This document shows positions 45,396-57,143 of a DNA stretch of 64,000 nt, piece by piece. Both the position numbers and the translations under genes were made by a program. The first letter of the stretch is position 1. Each line of letters begins with the position of its first letter. The notes under the pieces were generated by a model, which made no database searches, was not told the DNA's origin, and saw nothing but the letters and a program-made list of their open reading frames with translations. The stretch covers positions 372,001 to 436,000 of the forward strand of contig NZ_VITR01000002.1 of NCBI RefSeq assembly GCF_007827955.1. Reading direction: 5' to 3'. Source of the DNA: Nitrospirillum pindoramense (lineage in GTDB: Bacteria; Pseudomonadota; Alphaproteobacteria; Azospirillales; Azospirillaceae).

Positions 45396-46253
45396 TCAGG
45401 CGGCCAAGGGTGGCACACCGGCCTTCTTCATCATGCGCTTGTAGGCATAGCGCGAGGCGATGTCGCGCAGCCAGCCCTGGGGGTTCAGGCCGCTGGCCTT
45501 GAACACCATGGCGACCATGCGGTCCAGGTGGTGGGGCCGGTAATAGCTGTAGGCCCGGCGCACATAGTTGGCGAACGCCGTCTCGCGGTGATAGGGGGCG
45601 TCACCGTTGTTGGCGGCGTGATAGGCGAAGGACAGCTCATCATCCTCCGTCTCATTGATGCGCGAGAGCGAGATGCGCAGGCGGCCGAAGGTGCCCAGAC
45701 GCTCCTGCGCCAGATAGTCGCCCAGGTAGTCATAGAACAGCTTGTAGTGCCGGAACTCGTCCGCGGCGATGTGGCGGCAGATCTGCTTCAGCACCGGCTC
45801 GTCCGTGGCTTCGGCCAGGGCGGTGTAATAGCTGCTGGTGCCGGTCTCGACAATGCAACGCGCCACCAGCTCACCCGCGCGGGACCCGCGCACCGACTGG
45901 CTGACATTGATGTCTATCTTGTAGCCCTCACGGAAGCGCTTCACCGCCGCCTGGAAGCTCCAGTTGGGGTCCACGCGCTCCGCCCAAGTGCCCAGCGCCT
46001 CGCCATGCTGCACTTCCTCAACCGCCCACTGGCGGGCCGTGGCGCAGAAATCGGCGTTGTCGGCGAACACGTTGCACAGGTAATCGGCGTAGCTGTCGCC
46101 GTTGTACTCCACCAGGGCGGCGGCCTTGATGAGCTTCAGGATATCGGCGTCGACCTTGGAGGGGTCCAGCTTGTCCCAGGGCAAACCCGCGACCGTCCAG
46201 TGGCCGTTGCGGGGATCGGTAGCCGGGGAGTCCATGCCGTTGACGTCTGCCAT
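45396..46253 (-). CDS. Ferritin-like di-iron domain protein
   Basis: This 285-residue, mostly helical protein has two carboxylate-histidine motifs, EEVQHGEAL (about 79-87) and ADEFRHYKLFYDYL (about 164-177). These fit the ExxH ligands of a ferritin-like or acyl-ACP-desaturase-like di-iron four-helix bundle. A Glu in the CIVETGTSSYY segment (about 134-144) could be another ligand. No substrate is known. The ATG at 46253 has GGAACG upstream. A perfect TATAAT lies about 70 bases upstream on the minus strand. It is monocistronic between terminators. It could act as an oxygenase, oxidase or desaturase; only the fold is supported. Confidence 0.75.
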   Translation of the reverse strand: MADVNGMDSPATDPRNGHWTVAGLPWDKLDPSKVDADILKLIKAAALVEYNGDSYADYLCNVFADNADFCATARQWAVEEVQHGEALGTWAERVDPNWSFQAAVKRFREGYKIDINVSQSVRGSRAGELVARCIVETGTSSYYTALAEATDEPVLKQICRHIAADEFRHYKLFYDYLGDYLAQERLGTFGRLRISLSRINETEDDELSFAYHAANNGDAPYHRETAFANYVRRAYSYYRPHHLDRMVAMVFKASGLNPQGWLRDIASRYAYKRMMKKAGVPPLAA

Positions 46254-46321
46254 GCGCGTTCCGTTCTTTGTGCCCCAGGGCCGGCGCGGTCCACTGGGCG
46301 GAGCGCCGGCAACCTATGACC

Positions 46322-46327
46322 ATTATA
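46322..46327 (-). promoter_or_regulatory. Possible -10 element of the ferritin-like gene
   Basis: The minus strand reads TATAAT, a perfect -10 hexamer in a GC-rich region, 69 bases upstream of the start codon. No good -35 was found 16-18 bases further up, so an activator or alternative factor may be needed. Confidence 0.4.
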
Positions 46328-46404
46328 CGGGGCCGATACCGCCGCCGCGCCCCCACTGCGACGATCAGACCCCACTCGATTTTTCGGAAAGTCCGCCTGA
46401 AAGC

Positions 46405-46442
46405 AAAAAGGCCGGTGGGCTTTCCATGATGCCCCGCCGGCC
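46405..46442 (-). terminator. Terminator downstream of the atp operon
   Basis: On the minus strand a stem formed by the complements of 46431-46442 and 46410-46420 (GGCCGGCGGGGC with GCCCACCGGCC, one mismatch) is followed by TTTTTGCTTTC. It is about 230 bases after atpC. The bases between (46443-46668) contain another GC-rich stem, CCTCGGCC/GGCCGAGG near 46580, but no gene. Confidence 0.75.
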
Positions 46443-46668
46443 GGTATGCCACAAATCCGTAACATCCGCCACGCTTGGCAGGGGCCAAACTAGCACGACG
46501 TCCCGGATTGGCAAGATGCGCACCCGACAGGGGCGGAAACAATTGTGCTAAATCAACGGGCTAGGTCTGATCATCAAGCCTCGGCCCCAAGGCCGAGGGG
46601 GCTAGGCCCTGTGTCCTAGCCCGCGAACGCGGTCTTGCGATTCGCTCTCAACCCGTCGGGCGCCGGCC

Positions 46669-47094
46669 TTAGTGGGCCGTCTGGGTGCCGCCCAGCGCTT
46701 CCAGCTTGGCCTGGGCAACCAGCAACTTGCCCTCAGCGGCCCGCTTCTCGACATCGCTGGCGGCGTCGGCCAGATCTTCGGCCAAGTCCTTCACCTGCTG
46801 CTCAACAGCGGCGCGGTCCAGAGCGGTGACCTCGACCGCTTCTTCCGCCAGGACGGTGCAGCGCGTCTCGGTCACCTCGGCGAAACCGCCGGCGACGAAG
46901 ATGCGGTTGCTGATGGTAGTGATGCCATCGGCATAGATGTCGATGACGCCCGGCTTCAGCGTGGTGATCAGGGGGGCGTGGCCCGGCAGGGCGCCCAGGT
47001 AGCCTTCACTGCCCGGGACGACCACCATGTCGACCGGCTGGGAAACCAGCAGCTTTTCCGGCGACACCAGCTCGAATTCAACCTTATCGGCCAT
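46669..47094 (-). CDS. atpC: F1 ATP synthase epsilon subunit
   Basis: This is a 141-residue subunit of the rotor stalk. The N-terminal beta-sandwich (about 1-85) has KVEFELVSPEKLLVSQPVDM, VVVPGSEGYLGALPGHAPLI and FVAGGFAEVTETRCTVLAEEA. The C-terminal helices (about 95-141) include DLAEDLADAASDVEKRAAEG. The ATG at 47094 has GGAAGCC upstream. It is the last gene of atpHAGDC, but a strong hairpin with a T-tract lies between it and atpD, so its level may be lowered or set separately. Confidence 0.97.
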   Translation of the reverse strand: MADKVEFELVSPEKLLVSQPVDMVVVPGSEGYLGALPGHAPLITTLKPGVIDIYADGITTISNRIFVAGGFAEVTETRCTVLAEEAVEVTALDRAAVEQQVKDLAEDLADAASDVEKRAAEGKLLVAQAKLEALGGTQTAH

Positions 47095-47160
47095 GATGGG
47101 GCTTCCGTTCGGCGACTTGTTTCGTCGTGCGATTCACGGCCTGGCGGCCGATCGCACGGG

Positions 47161-47196
47161 TAAGAAAACGGACGGAAGGGGCGGCCCCTTCCGTCC
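47161..47196 (-). terminator. Terminator-like hairpin between atpD and atpC
   Basis: GGACGGAAGGGG (47170-47181) and CCCCTTCCGTCC (47185-47196) form a perfect twelve-base stem with a three-base loop. On the minus strand it is followed by GTTTTCTTA. It lies 18 bases after the atpD stop and 75 bases before the atpC start. Confidence 0.7.
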
Positions 47197-47213
47197 TGGC
47201 ACTCCTCAGGCGA

Positions 47214-49588
<2,375 letters not shown>

Positions 49589-49617
49589 GCCGTGCCTTCA
49601 CTTCCTAGGGAGACTTG

Positions 49618-49649
49618 GGCGGGCGGCGGCCATGACGGCGCCGCCCGCC
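49618..49649 (-). other. Stem-loop in the atpA-atpG gap
   Basis: GGCGGGCGGCG (49618-49628) pairs perfectly with CGCCGCCCGCC (49639-49649) around a ten-base loop, 12 bases after the atpA stop. No T-tract follows on the minus strand, so it is more likely an mRNA stability or processing element than a terminator. Confidence 0.5.
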
Positions 49650-49660
49650 GTTTGCGGGGA

Positions 49661-51189
<1,529 letters not shown>

Positions 51190-51190
<1 letters not shown>

Positions 51191-51750
51191 CAGCCCACCC
51201 CTTTCATGGCGATTTTCAGCTTGGTCAGTTTGGTGCGCACGGAACTGTCGATCATGCGCGATCCGACCTTAACGATCATGCCGCCCAGCAGCGTCGGATC
51301 GACGCTGGCGGCGACGGTAACTTTCGAGCCCAGGGCCTTCTTCAGCGCATCGGTCACCGCCGACAGCTGCTCATCCGTCAACGGACGGGCCGAGACGACG
51401 GTGGCCGTTTCCTCGCCGCGGCGCTGGGCCAGCTCGGCAAGGAAGGCGGCGATCATGCCGTCGAGGGCGAAAAGCCGGCGGTTCTGGGCCACCAGACCAA
51501 CAAACTTGCGCACAAGCTCGGACGTGCCCGCCTGTGACAGCACCGCCTCCATGGCGCGGGCCTGATCGGCACGCGACAGGACGGGGCTGCGCACAACGCG
51601 ACGCAGGTCTGCGCTTTCGGCGAGAACCTGCTTGAGCGACGTCAGGTCCTGCGCGGTCTGGTCCAGCGCCTTCTGCTCGTCGGCAAGGTCGAACAGCGCC
51701 GCCGCGTAGCGGGCCGCCAGTCCGGATACGACTGTCCCTTGGGATGCCAC
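51190..51750 (-). CDS. atpH: ATP synthase delta subunit
   Basis: This is the 186-residue peripheral-stalk subunit that joins F1 to the b subunits (homologous to mitochondrial OSCP). [40 protein letters not shown] and [20 protein letters not shown] are typical. The start is GTG at 51748-51750, with AGGTTTCCAG before it. It is the first gene of the atpHAGDC set; in alphaproteobacteria the Fo genes are usually in another locus, as seems true here. Confidence 0.96.
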
Positions 51751-52051
51751 CTGGAAACCTCGGTTTATCCGCAGACCTGAAGGATTTCAGGGCCTTAGCA
51801 ATGTGGGCCCGAACCGGGTGGAAACCACCCCGGCGTCGGGCGTCGTGCACTTAACACAGGATGCCGCAGGGCGCAACTGCATCACTCCATCGAAAGCATA
51901 CTATCCCCTGGGTGAGCGGCGCTCTTTAAGGCGCCATTAACAGTTGGGACCGCATAGTCCCCTCATCGCGCCAATGCCACCCGGCGCCCCTTGAAAAAAG
52001 CCCGGCATCACCCGGGTACCCCGATCCAGGGTGGCAGAGTGCTGGTGAGTC
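51751..52051. other. Divergent promoter region of the atp operon
   Basis: About 300 bases between atpH and a small plus-strand gene. On the minus strand TTGCGC, 16 bases, TTAAGT (around 51851-51878) is a possible promoter for atpH, but a weak one. No gene or strong hairpin was found. Confidence 0.35.
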
Positions 52052-52387
52052 ATGACTGTCGTCCCCTTCTCCTCTGCCCGCTTCACCCCCTTCGATCTGA
52101 CCGAGTGGAACAGCGTCGCCCAGCCCAAGCTGGAGCGGGGCCTGTGGGAAACGGTCAGCCGCCAGACCGCGCCGGACCACGACCAGCTGATCGTGCGCTT
52201 TCCCAACCTGGACCGGCCGGTGTTTCGTTTCGAGCGTGACCGCCGCGGCACCTATCGCCTGTTTTTCAACGACCGTCGCGGCTGGTACTGCATCGGCACC
52301 GGCGAGACCGCCGAGGAATGCCTGTCGGTGTGGCGGGGCCGCGTGCCGCGCGCCACGGCCGAGGCCGGCGCCCAGGCGGGACGTTGA
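52052..52387 (+). CDS. Small conserved-looking protein of unknown function
   Basis: This 111-residue protein has no signal peptide or membrane helix. It is basic and aromatic-rich, with DHDQLIVRFPNLDRPVFRFE and RLFFNDRRGWYCIGTGETAEECL at the centre. The order of the charged and aromatic residues suggests a small beta domain, but no family was recognised. The ATG at 52052 follows GGTGAG. It is divergent from atpH and followed by a GC-rich hairpin (GGGCCC near 52402, GGGGCCC near 52417). Coding is supported mainly by the GC-rich third positions and lack of a better frame. Confidence 0.6.
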   Translation: MTVVPFSSARFTPFDLTEWNSVAQPKLERGLWETVSRQTAPDHDQLIVRFPNLDRPVFRFERDRRGTYRLFFNDRRGWYCIGTGETAEECLSVWRGRVPRATAEAGAQAGR

Positions 52388-52550
52388 CGCACACGCGTTG
52401 AGGGCCCGGTCGTCACGGGGCCCTCTATACTAAAGAACGAGGGGTTTTGACGCCCATTGGATGCCTGGGTGGCGTGGTCCGGACCCGAATTGAGGCGGCC
52501 TACTGTTGATGTGAGCCTTGGCGGCGTCCGGAGTCGCGTCGTGTAAAGTG

Positions 52551-52603
52551 GCCTGGTTGGTTCATTGTTAAGTGAGTGGCGTTAAGTGAGTTGCCTGGTT
52601 GGT
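52551..52603. repeat. Nested direct repeats between a small gene and the lipid kinase
   Basis: Two adjacent 14-bp units starting GTTAAGTGAGT (52567-52580 and 52581-52594, one mismatch) are enclosed by two copies of GCCTGGTTGGT (52551-52561 and 52593-52603). The rest of 52388-52666 holds no recognisable gene. Confidence 0.8.
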
Positions 52604-52666
52604 GGCCTTGCCTGGACTTCACGCCTTGGGGGCAGACCAGCGCCCCCATCAGGGCAGACGGGACAC

Positions 52667-53683
52667 TTATCTCAGTTGTGATACGGGGCGGAGCGGCGGT
52701 GCCAGGACAGAGAAGGGCGCCGCCGTTTCCATATCGACCGGCAGGCGCCCGATGGTGTCGCCATCCCCCTGCACCGGGTCGCCCAGCGGCCCCTCGATAC
52801 GCACCCGCACCGCCGGAACCACGCGGTAGCCCAATCCCCCCCTCGCCGCCCGCGCCGCATCGGCACCCCAGCGGGCCAGTTGCCCGGTGACCAGGGCCGC
52901 GCCATAGGCCAGGGCCGCCAGGCGGCCGCCCTCTAAGAACAGGCAGACCTGGAAGCCGCTCACGTCCAACCGGGCGTCGGGCGCGCAGACGAAGCGGCCA
53001 CCATAGAAATGCCCCTTGGCCACGATGCAGGACGCGACGTCGTGCACGCTGTCGCGGCCGGCGGCGTCCCACAGGGTGACGCGGTAGCGCGGGCTGGGCC
53101 AGCGGGCGATCTGAGCCAGGCTTTCCAGAAAATAGGCGCCCTTGCCCAGGCGCCGCTTCACAATCGGGTCCACCCCTTCCACCACATGGGCGTCCAGCCC
53201 CACGCCGGCCATCATGGTGAACAGCCGGCCGTTCGCCCGCCCGGCATGGATGACGCGCGGCGCGGCGCCCGCCAGGGTGCGCGCCAGGTCGGCCGCGCCC
53301 GTGGGCAGGCCCAGTTCGGCCGCCAGCACGTTGGCCGTGCCCAACGGGATGAGGCCCAGGGCCGGCGGCGACAGCAGGGGGGCGGCCAGCAGTCCGTTCA
53401 CCACCTCATTGATGGTGCCGTCGCCGCCCGACGCCACCACGGCGTCGGGGATGACCCCCTCCGTCAAGGCGCCCGAGGCCGCCAGCGCCGCCAGCCGTTC
53501 GGCGTCGCGCGGCCCGGTGGTTTCCACCACCGTCACCGCCGACCCGCCCTGTCTCAGCGTGTCAACCACGCCGCCCATCAGCCCCCGCCGCCGGCGACCC
53601 GCGACAGGATTGTGAATGATCAAGAGACGGCGGGCGGGAATCGCCACAGTTTCCGTGACAGCCAAGTGAAGGGCGGAAGACAT
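52667..53683 (-). CDS. Diacylglycerol kinase-family lipid kinase
   Basis: This 338-residue protein has the DAGK catalytic domain. RRLLIIHNPVAGRRRRGLMG near the N-terminus is followed by the nucleotide-binding motif VVASGGDGTINEVVNGLLAA (about 85-105) and LGLIPLGTANVLAAELGLP. The C-terminal domain has MMAGVGLDAHVVEGVD and a DGD segment near 315. Members phosphorylate diacylglycerol or other lipids such as sphingosine. The start is ATG 53683 with a weak ribosome site; a longer frame from 53740 is less likely. It is divergent from plcP-agt, whose product PlcP releases diacylglycerol, so recycling of diacylglycerol to phosphatidate is a sensible inferred role. Confidence 0.88.
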   Translation of the reverse strand: MSSALHLAVTETVAIPARRLLIIHNPVAGRRRRGLMGGVVDTLRQGGSAVTVVETTGPRDAERLAALAASGALTEGVIPDAVVASGGDGTINEVVNGLLAAPLLSPPALGLIPLGTANVLAAELGLPTGAADLARTLAGAAPRVIHAGRANGRLFTMMAGVGLDAHVVEGVDPIVKRRLGKGAYFLESLAQIARWPSPRYRVTLWDAAGRDSVHDVASCIVAKGHFYGGRFVCAPDARLDVSGFQVCLFLEGGRLAALAYGAALVTGQLARWGADAARAARGGLGYRVVPAVRVRIEGPLGDPVQGDGDTIGRLPVDMETAAPFSVLAPPLRPVSQLR

Positions 53684-53820
53684 ATTTATGAATGCCCCGT
53701 GAATATATGGTGAAGTCCTTGAGCCAGCCTCTATCACCATTTGTCTTGCCCTACATGCTGCGGTATAGCCCTGTCAACATTACTATTGATTGTCTGCGTT
53801 GGTCATGTCGGGGGCGTAGC

Positions 53821-54654
53821 ATGGAGACGGAGATGGAGACGGAGCACGAGGCCACGCGGCGGTATCGCAGCATCTGGCTGTCCGACCTGCATCTGGGCAC
53901 CCGCGGCTGCCAGGCCGACATGCTGCTGGATTTCCTGAAGCACACCGAGTCGGAGTATCTGTACCTGGTGGGCGACATCGTCGACGGCTGGCGCCTGAAG
54001 AAGGGCTGGTACTGGCCGCAGGCCCATAACGACGTGGTGCAGAAGGTGCTGCGCCGGGTGCGCAAGGGCACCAAGGTCTTCCTGATCCCCGGCAACCATG
54101 ACGAGGTCTTCCGCGACTTCATCGGGCTGCAGTTCGGCGGGGTCACCATCCTGGAGGATGCGGTCCACACCACCGCCGACGGCCGCCGCTTCCTGGTGCT
54201 GCACGGCGACCTGTTCGACGCCGTGGTGAAATACGCCAAGTGGCTGGCCTATGTCGGGGATAGCGCCTACACGCTGCTGCTGACCCTGAACACCTGGCTG
54301 AACGCCGCCCGCCGCCGCTTCGGCTTCCAGTACTGGTCGCTCTCCGCCTTCCTGAAGAACCGCACCAAGAAAGCGGTGGAGTTCATCGGCAATTACGAGC
54401 AGGCGCTGGCGGACGAGGCCAAGCGCCGCCAGGTCGACGGCATCATTTGTGGCCACATCCACCACGCGGAGATGCGTGACATGGGTGGCGTCCTCTACTG
54501 CAACGACGGGGACTGGGTGGAATCGTGTACCGCATTGGTCGAACACGCCGACGGCACGCTGGAGATCATTCATTGGGCGGACGAAGTGCGCAAGCGCGTA
54601 GCGGCGCGGCAGCCTGGGCAGCCGGGCGGGACGACGCAGAAGGCTGCAGCGTGA
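53821..54654 (+). CDS. plcP: PlcP-type phospholipase C (LpxH-like metallophosphoesterase)
   Basis: This 277-residue calcineurin-like phosphoesterase of the COG2908 group has all metal motifs: SDLHLGTRG (Asp22, His24), GDIVDGW (Asp52), IPGNHDE (Asn92, His93), HGDLFD (His128) and GHIHHAEM (His212, His214). The C-terminal NDGDWVESCTALVEHADG is typical of PlcP, the phospholipase C that releases diacylglycerol from phosphatidylcholine and phosphatidylethanolamine in phosphate-starved Sinorhizobium. Databases often label such proteins UDP-2,3-diacylglucosamine hydrolase. The ATG at 53821 has GGGGGCG upstream. The stop overlaps a GT4 glycosyltransferase (GTGA), the known plcP-agt order, which favours PlcP over LpxH. 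Confidence 0.83.
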   Translation: METEMETEHEATRRYRSIWLSDLHLGTRGCQADMLLDFLKHTESEYLYLVGDIVDGWRLKKGWYWPQAHNDVVQKVLRRVRKGTKVFLIPGNHDEVFRDFIGLQFGGVTILEDAVHTTADGRRFLVLHGDLFDAVVKYAKWLAYVGDSAYTLLLTLNTWLNAARRRFGFQYWSLSAFLKNRTKKAVEFIGNYEQALADEAKRRQVDGIICGHIHHAEMRDMGGVLYCNDGDWVESCTALVEHADGTLEIIHWADEVRKRVAARQPGQPGGTTQKAAA

Positions 54655-55733
54655 AGATCCTGATCGTCACGGATGCCTGGCATCCCCAGGTGAACGGCGT
54701 GGTCCGCACCCTGACCACGACGCGGGACGAACTGCGCCAATTGGGCCATGAGGTCGAGGTCATCGCCCCCGACCGCTTCCGCACCGTACCCATGCCCACA
54801 TACCCGGAAATCCGCCTGGCGCTGAAGCCGGGCGCCCGGCTGCGCCGCATGATCGACGAAATCCAACCCGACGCCATCCACATCGCGACGGAGGGGCCCC
54901 TGGGTCTGGCCGCGCGGCGCTATTGCCTGCGCCGGCGCATCCCCTTCACCACCGCCTATCACACACGCTTCCCGGAATACGTCCGCGACCGCTTCCCCAT
55001 TCCGTTGCGTCTCAGCTACGCGCTGGTGCGCCGCTTCCACGCGCCGGCCTCGGCCGTCATGGTGGCGACGCCGTCCATCGAGAACGACCTGGTGGACCGG
55101 GGCTTCCGCAACATCAAGCGCTGGTCGCGCGGTGTCGACACCGACCTGTTCCGCCCGCGCGAGAAGGACTTCCTGCCCTTCCCCCGCCCCATCTTCATGT
55201 ATGTGGGCCGGGTGGCGGTGGAGAAGAACATCGAGGCCTTCCTGTCGCTGGACCTGCCCGGGACCAAGGTGGTGGTGGGCGGCGGCCCGCAGTTGGACGA
55301 CCTGAAGGCCAAGTACCCGGCCGCCCAGTTCGTCGGCCCCAAGCATGGCGAGGAACTGGCCAAGCACTACGCCGCCGGCGACGTCTTCGTCTTCCCCTCG
55401 CGCACCGACACCTTCGGCCTGGTGCTGCTGGAGGCGCTGGCCTCCGGCGTGCCGGTGGCGGCCTACCCGGTGCCGGGACCGCTGGACGTGCTGGCGGGGT
55501 CGGACGTTGCCGTGCTGGACGAGGATTTGCAGAAGGCCGCCCTGGCGGCGCTGAAGATCCCGGGCGACGAGTGCCGGCGCCACGCCCTGACCTTCTCCTG
55601 GTCCGCGTCGGCGGAGCAGTTCCTGAACAACCTGCGCCCCTTCCGCGGCCACCCGGTCATCGACCCGGCCCCCGTGTTGGACCCGGCCCCCGAGTTGGCC
55701 CCTCAAGCCGACGAGGCCAAGAAGGCCAGCTGA
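54651..55733 (+). CDS. agt: GT4 diacylglycerol glycosyltransferase, Agt-like
   Basis: This 360-residue GT-B enzyme has KILIVTDAWHPQVNGVVRTL at the N-terminus (glycine-rich acceptor side). The C-terminal donor domain has IFMYVGRVAVEKNIEAFLSL and FVFPSRTDTFGLVLLEALAS with the EX7E-type motif. This is the pattern of SQD2/Agt-like enzymes. In Agrobacterium and related bacteria Agt makes glucosyl- and glucuronosyl-diacylglycerol during phosphate limitation. The start is GTG 54651 overlapping the plcP stop. A Pro/Ala tail (about 335-360, DPAPVLDPAPELAPQ) extends the C-terminus. The sugar donor cannot be told from the sequence. Confidence 0.8.
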   Translation: MKILIVTDAWHPQVNGVVRTLTTTRDELRQLGHEVEVIAPDRFRTVPMPTYPEIRLALKPGARLRRMIDEIQPDAIHIATEGPLGLAARRYCLRRRIPFTTAYHTRFPEYVRDRFPIPLRLSYALVRRFHAPASAVMVATPSIENDLVDRGFRNIKRWSRGVDTDLFRPREKDFLPFPRPIFMYVGRVAVEKNIEAFLSLDLPGTKVVVGGGPQLDDLKAKYPAAQFVGPKHGEELAKHYAAGDVFVFPSRTDTFGLVLLEALASGVPVAAYPVPGPLDVLAGSDVAVLDEDLQKAALAALKIPGDECRRHALTFSWSASAEQFLNNLRPFRGHPVIDPAPVLDPAPELAPQADEAKKAS

Positions 55734-55841
55734 TCCCGGCCGCGCAATTGACCTGCATCCGTTGAAGCGGGCGACGGCCCGGTGCTAGGGTGGCGGCGAC
55801 CGCGGCGGGCACGCACCCGCCGCACCGCCCATTCCCCTGAC

Positions 55842-57143
55842 ATGACCAGTATGCTGGAAGCGCTTTATCGCGGGCTGACCGCCCTGGCCGGCCCCGCCGT
55901 CCGACGCCTGCTGGACCGACGGCTGGCCGCCGGCAAGGAAGATCCCGCCCGCCTGCCGGAACGCCTGGGCCATCCCGGCCTGCCCCGGCCGCCGGGGCGG
56001 CTGATCTGGCTGCATGCCGCCAGCGTGGGCGAGTCCCAAGCCGTGCTGCCGCTCATCGACCGGTTGCTGACCCTGGCGCCCCGGCCCACCGTGCTGGTCA
56101 CCACCGGCACCGTCACCTCCGCCACCCTTATGGCCAAGCGCCTGCCCACCGGCGCCATCCACCAGTTCGTGCCGGTGGACCTGCCGGCGGCCGTGGCCCG
56201 CTTCATCGACCATTGGCGTCCCGACCTCGCCCTGTGGATCGAATCGGAATTCTGGCCCAACCTGTTGCGCGCCCTGCGCAAGAGGGGCGTGCCCACGGCC
56301 CTGGTCAACGCCCGCCTGTCGGCCGGCAGCCACCGCAATTGGCGCCGGGCGCCGCGCACCGCCCACCGCCTGCTGTCCACCTTCCGCCTGGCCCTGGCGC
56401 AGACGGCGACGGAGGCCGAACGCCTGCGGGACCTGGGCCTGGTGGACGTGCGTTGCGTCGGCAACCTGAAATACTCGACCGCCCCCCTGCCGGCGTCGGC
56501 GGACGCCCTGGCGGCGCTGCGGGCCGCGATGGGCGAGCGGCCCACCTGGGTCTTCGCCAGCACCCACCCGGGTGAGGACGACCTGGCCGCCCAGGTCCAC
56601 CGGCGCCTGGCCCCCCATGTTCCCCGCCTGCTGACCCTGGTGGTGCCCCGCCATCCCAAGCGCGGGCCGGAGATCGCCGCCGCGTTCCAGGCCCAGGGCC
56701 TGACGGTCAGCCGCCGCGCGACCGGGGCGCTACCCCTGGCGACGGATGATCTGCATGTGGCTGACACGCTGGGGGAACTGGGGCTGTTCTTCCGCCTGGC
56801 GCCGGTGGCCGCCATTGGCGGGTCCTTCGTGCCGGTGGGTGGCCATAACCCGATCGAGCCGGCGCAACTGGGCGCCGCCGTCGTCTATGGGCCGCACATG
56901 CATAATTTCGCGGAAATCGCCGCGGCGCTGGAGGCGGCGGGCGGCGCCCGGCGGGTGGCTGACGGGGATGGCCTGGCGGACGCCGTGCGCGCCCTGCTGA
57001 CCGACGCATCCACGCGCGCGGCCCAGGCCGCCGCCGCCCGGGCCGTGGCCGATGACAACCGCGACGCCGTGGACCGGGTGATGGCCGCCCTGGCCCCGCT
57101 GCTGGCGGAGGCGGGCCTGCGCCCGCCCGGGGACGCCGCATGA
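55842..57143 (+). CDS. waaA: 3-deoxy-D-manno-octulosonate transferase (Kdo transferase)
   Basis: WaaA (KdtA) attaches Kdo to lipid IVA. The 433-residue inner-membrane-associated GT30 enzyme has the N-terminal RLIWLHAASVGESQAVLPLI, which contains the catalytic Glu, then LVTTGTVTSATLMAKRLPTG, WIESEFWPNLLRALRKRGV, STHPGEDDLAAQVHRRL and the C-terminal AIGGSFVPVGGHNPIEPAQL. The start ATG may be 55842 or 55851; neither has a strong ribosome site. It overlaps lpxK by four bases, forming a lipid A operon with two acyltransferases. Confidence 0.95.
   Translation: MTSMLEALYRGLTALAGPAVRRLLDRRLAAGKEDPARLPERLGHPGLPRPPGRLIWLHAASVGESQAVLPLIDRLLTLAPRPTVLVTTGTVTSATLMAKRLPTGAIHQFVPVDLPAAVARFIDHWRPDLALWIESEFWPNLLRALRKRGVPTALVNARLSAGSHRNWRRAPRTAHRLLSTFRLALAQTATEAERLRDLGLVDVRCVGNLKYSTAPLPASADALAALRAAMGERPTWVFASTHPGEDDLAAQVHRRLAPHVPRLLTLVVPRHPKRGPEIAAAFQAQGLTVSRRATGALPLATDDLHVADTLGELGLFFRLAPVAAIGGSFVPVGGHNPIEPAQLGAAVVYGPHMHNFAEIAAALEAAGGARRVADGDGLADAVRALLTDASTRAAQAAAARAVADDNRDAVDRVMAALAPLLAEAGLRPPGDAA

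Noticed and set aside
53684-53820. Pho box before plcP (CTATCAC at 53731, CTGTCAA at 53771)
   Set aside because: No second CTGTCAT-like half lies 11 bases away with enough matches, so phosphate control is only inferred from gene identity.
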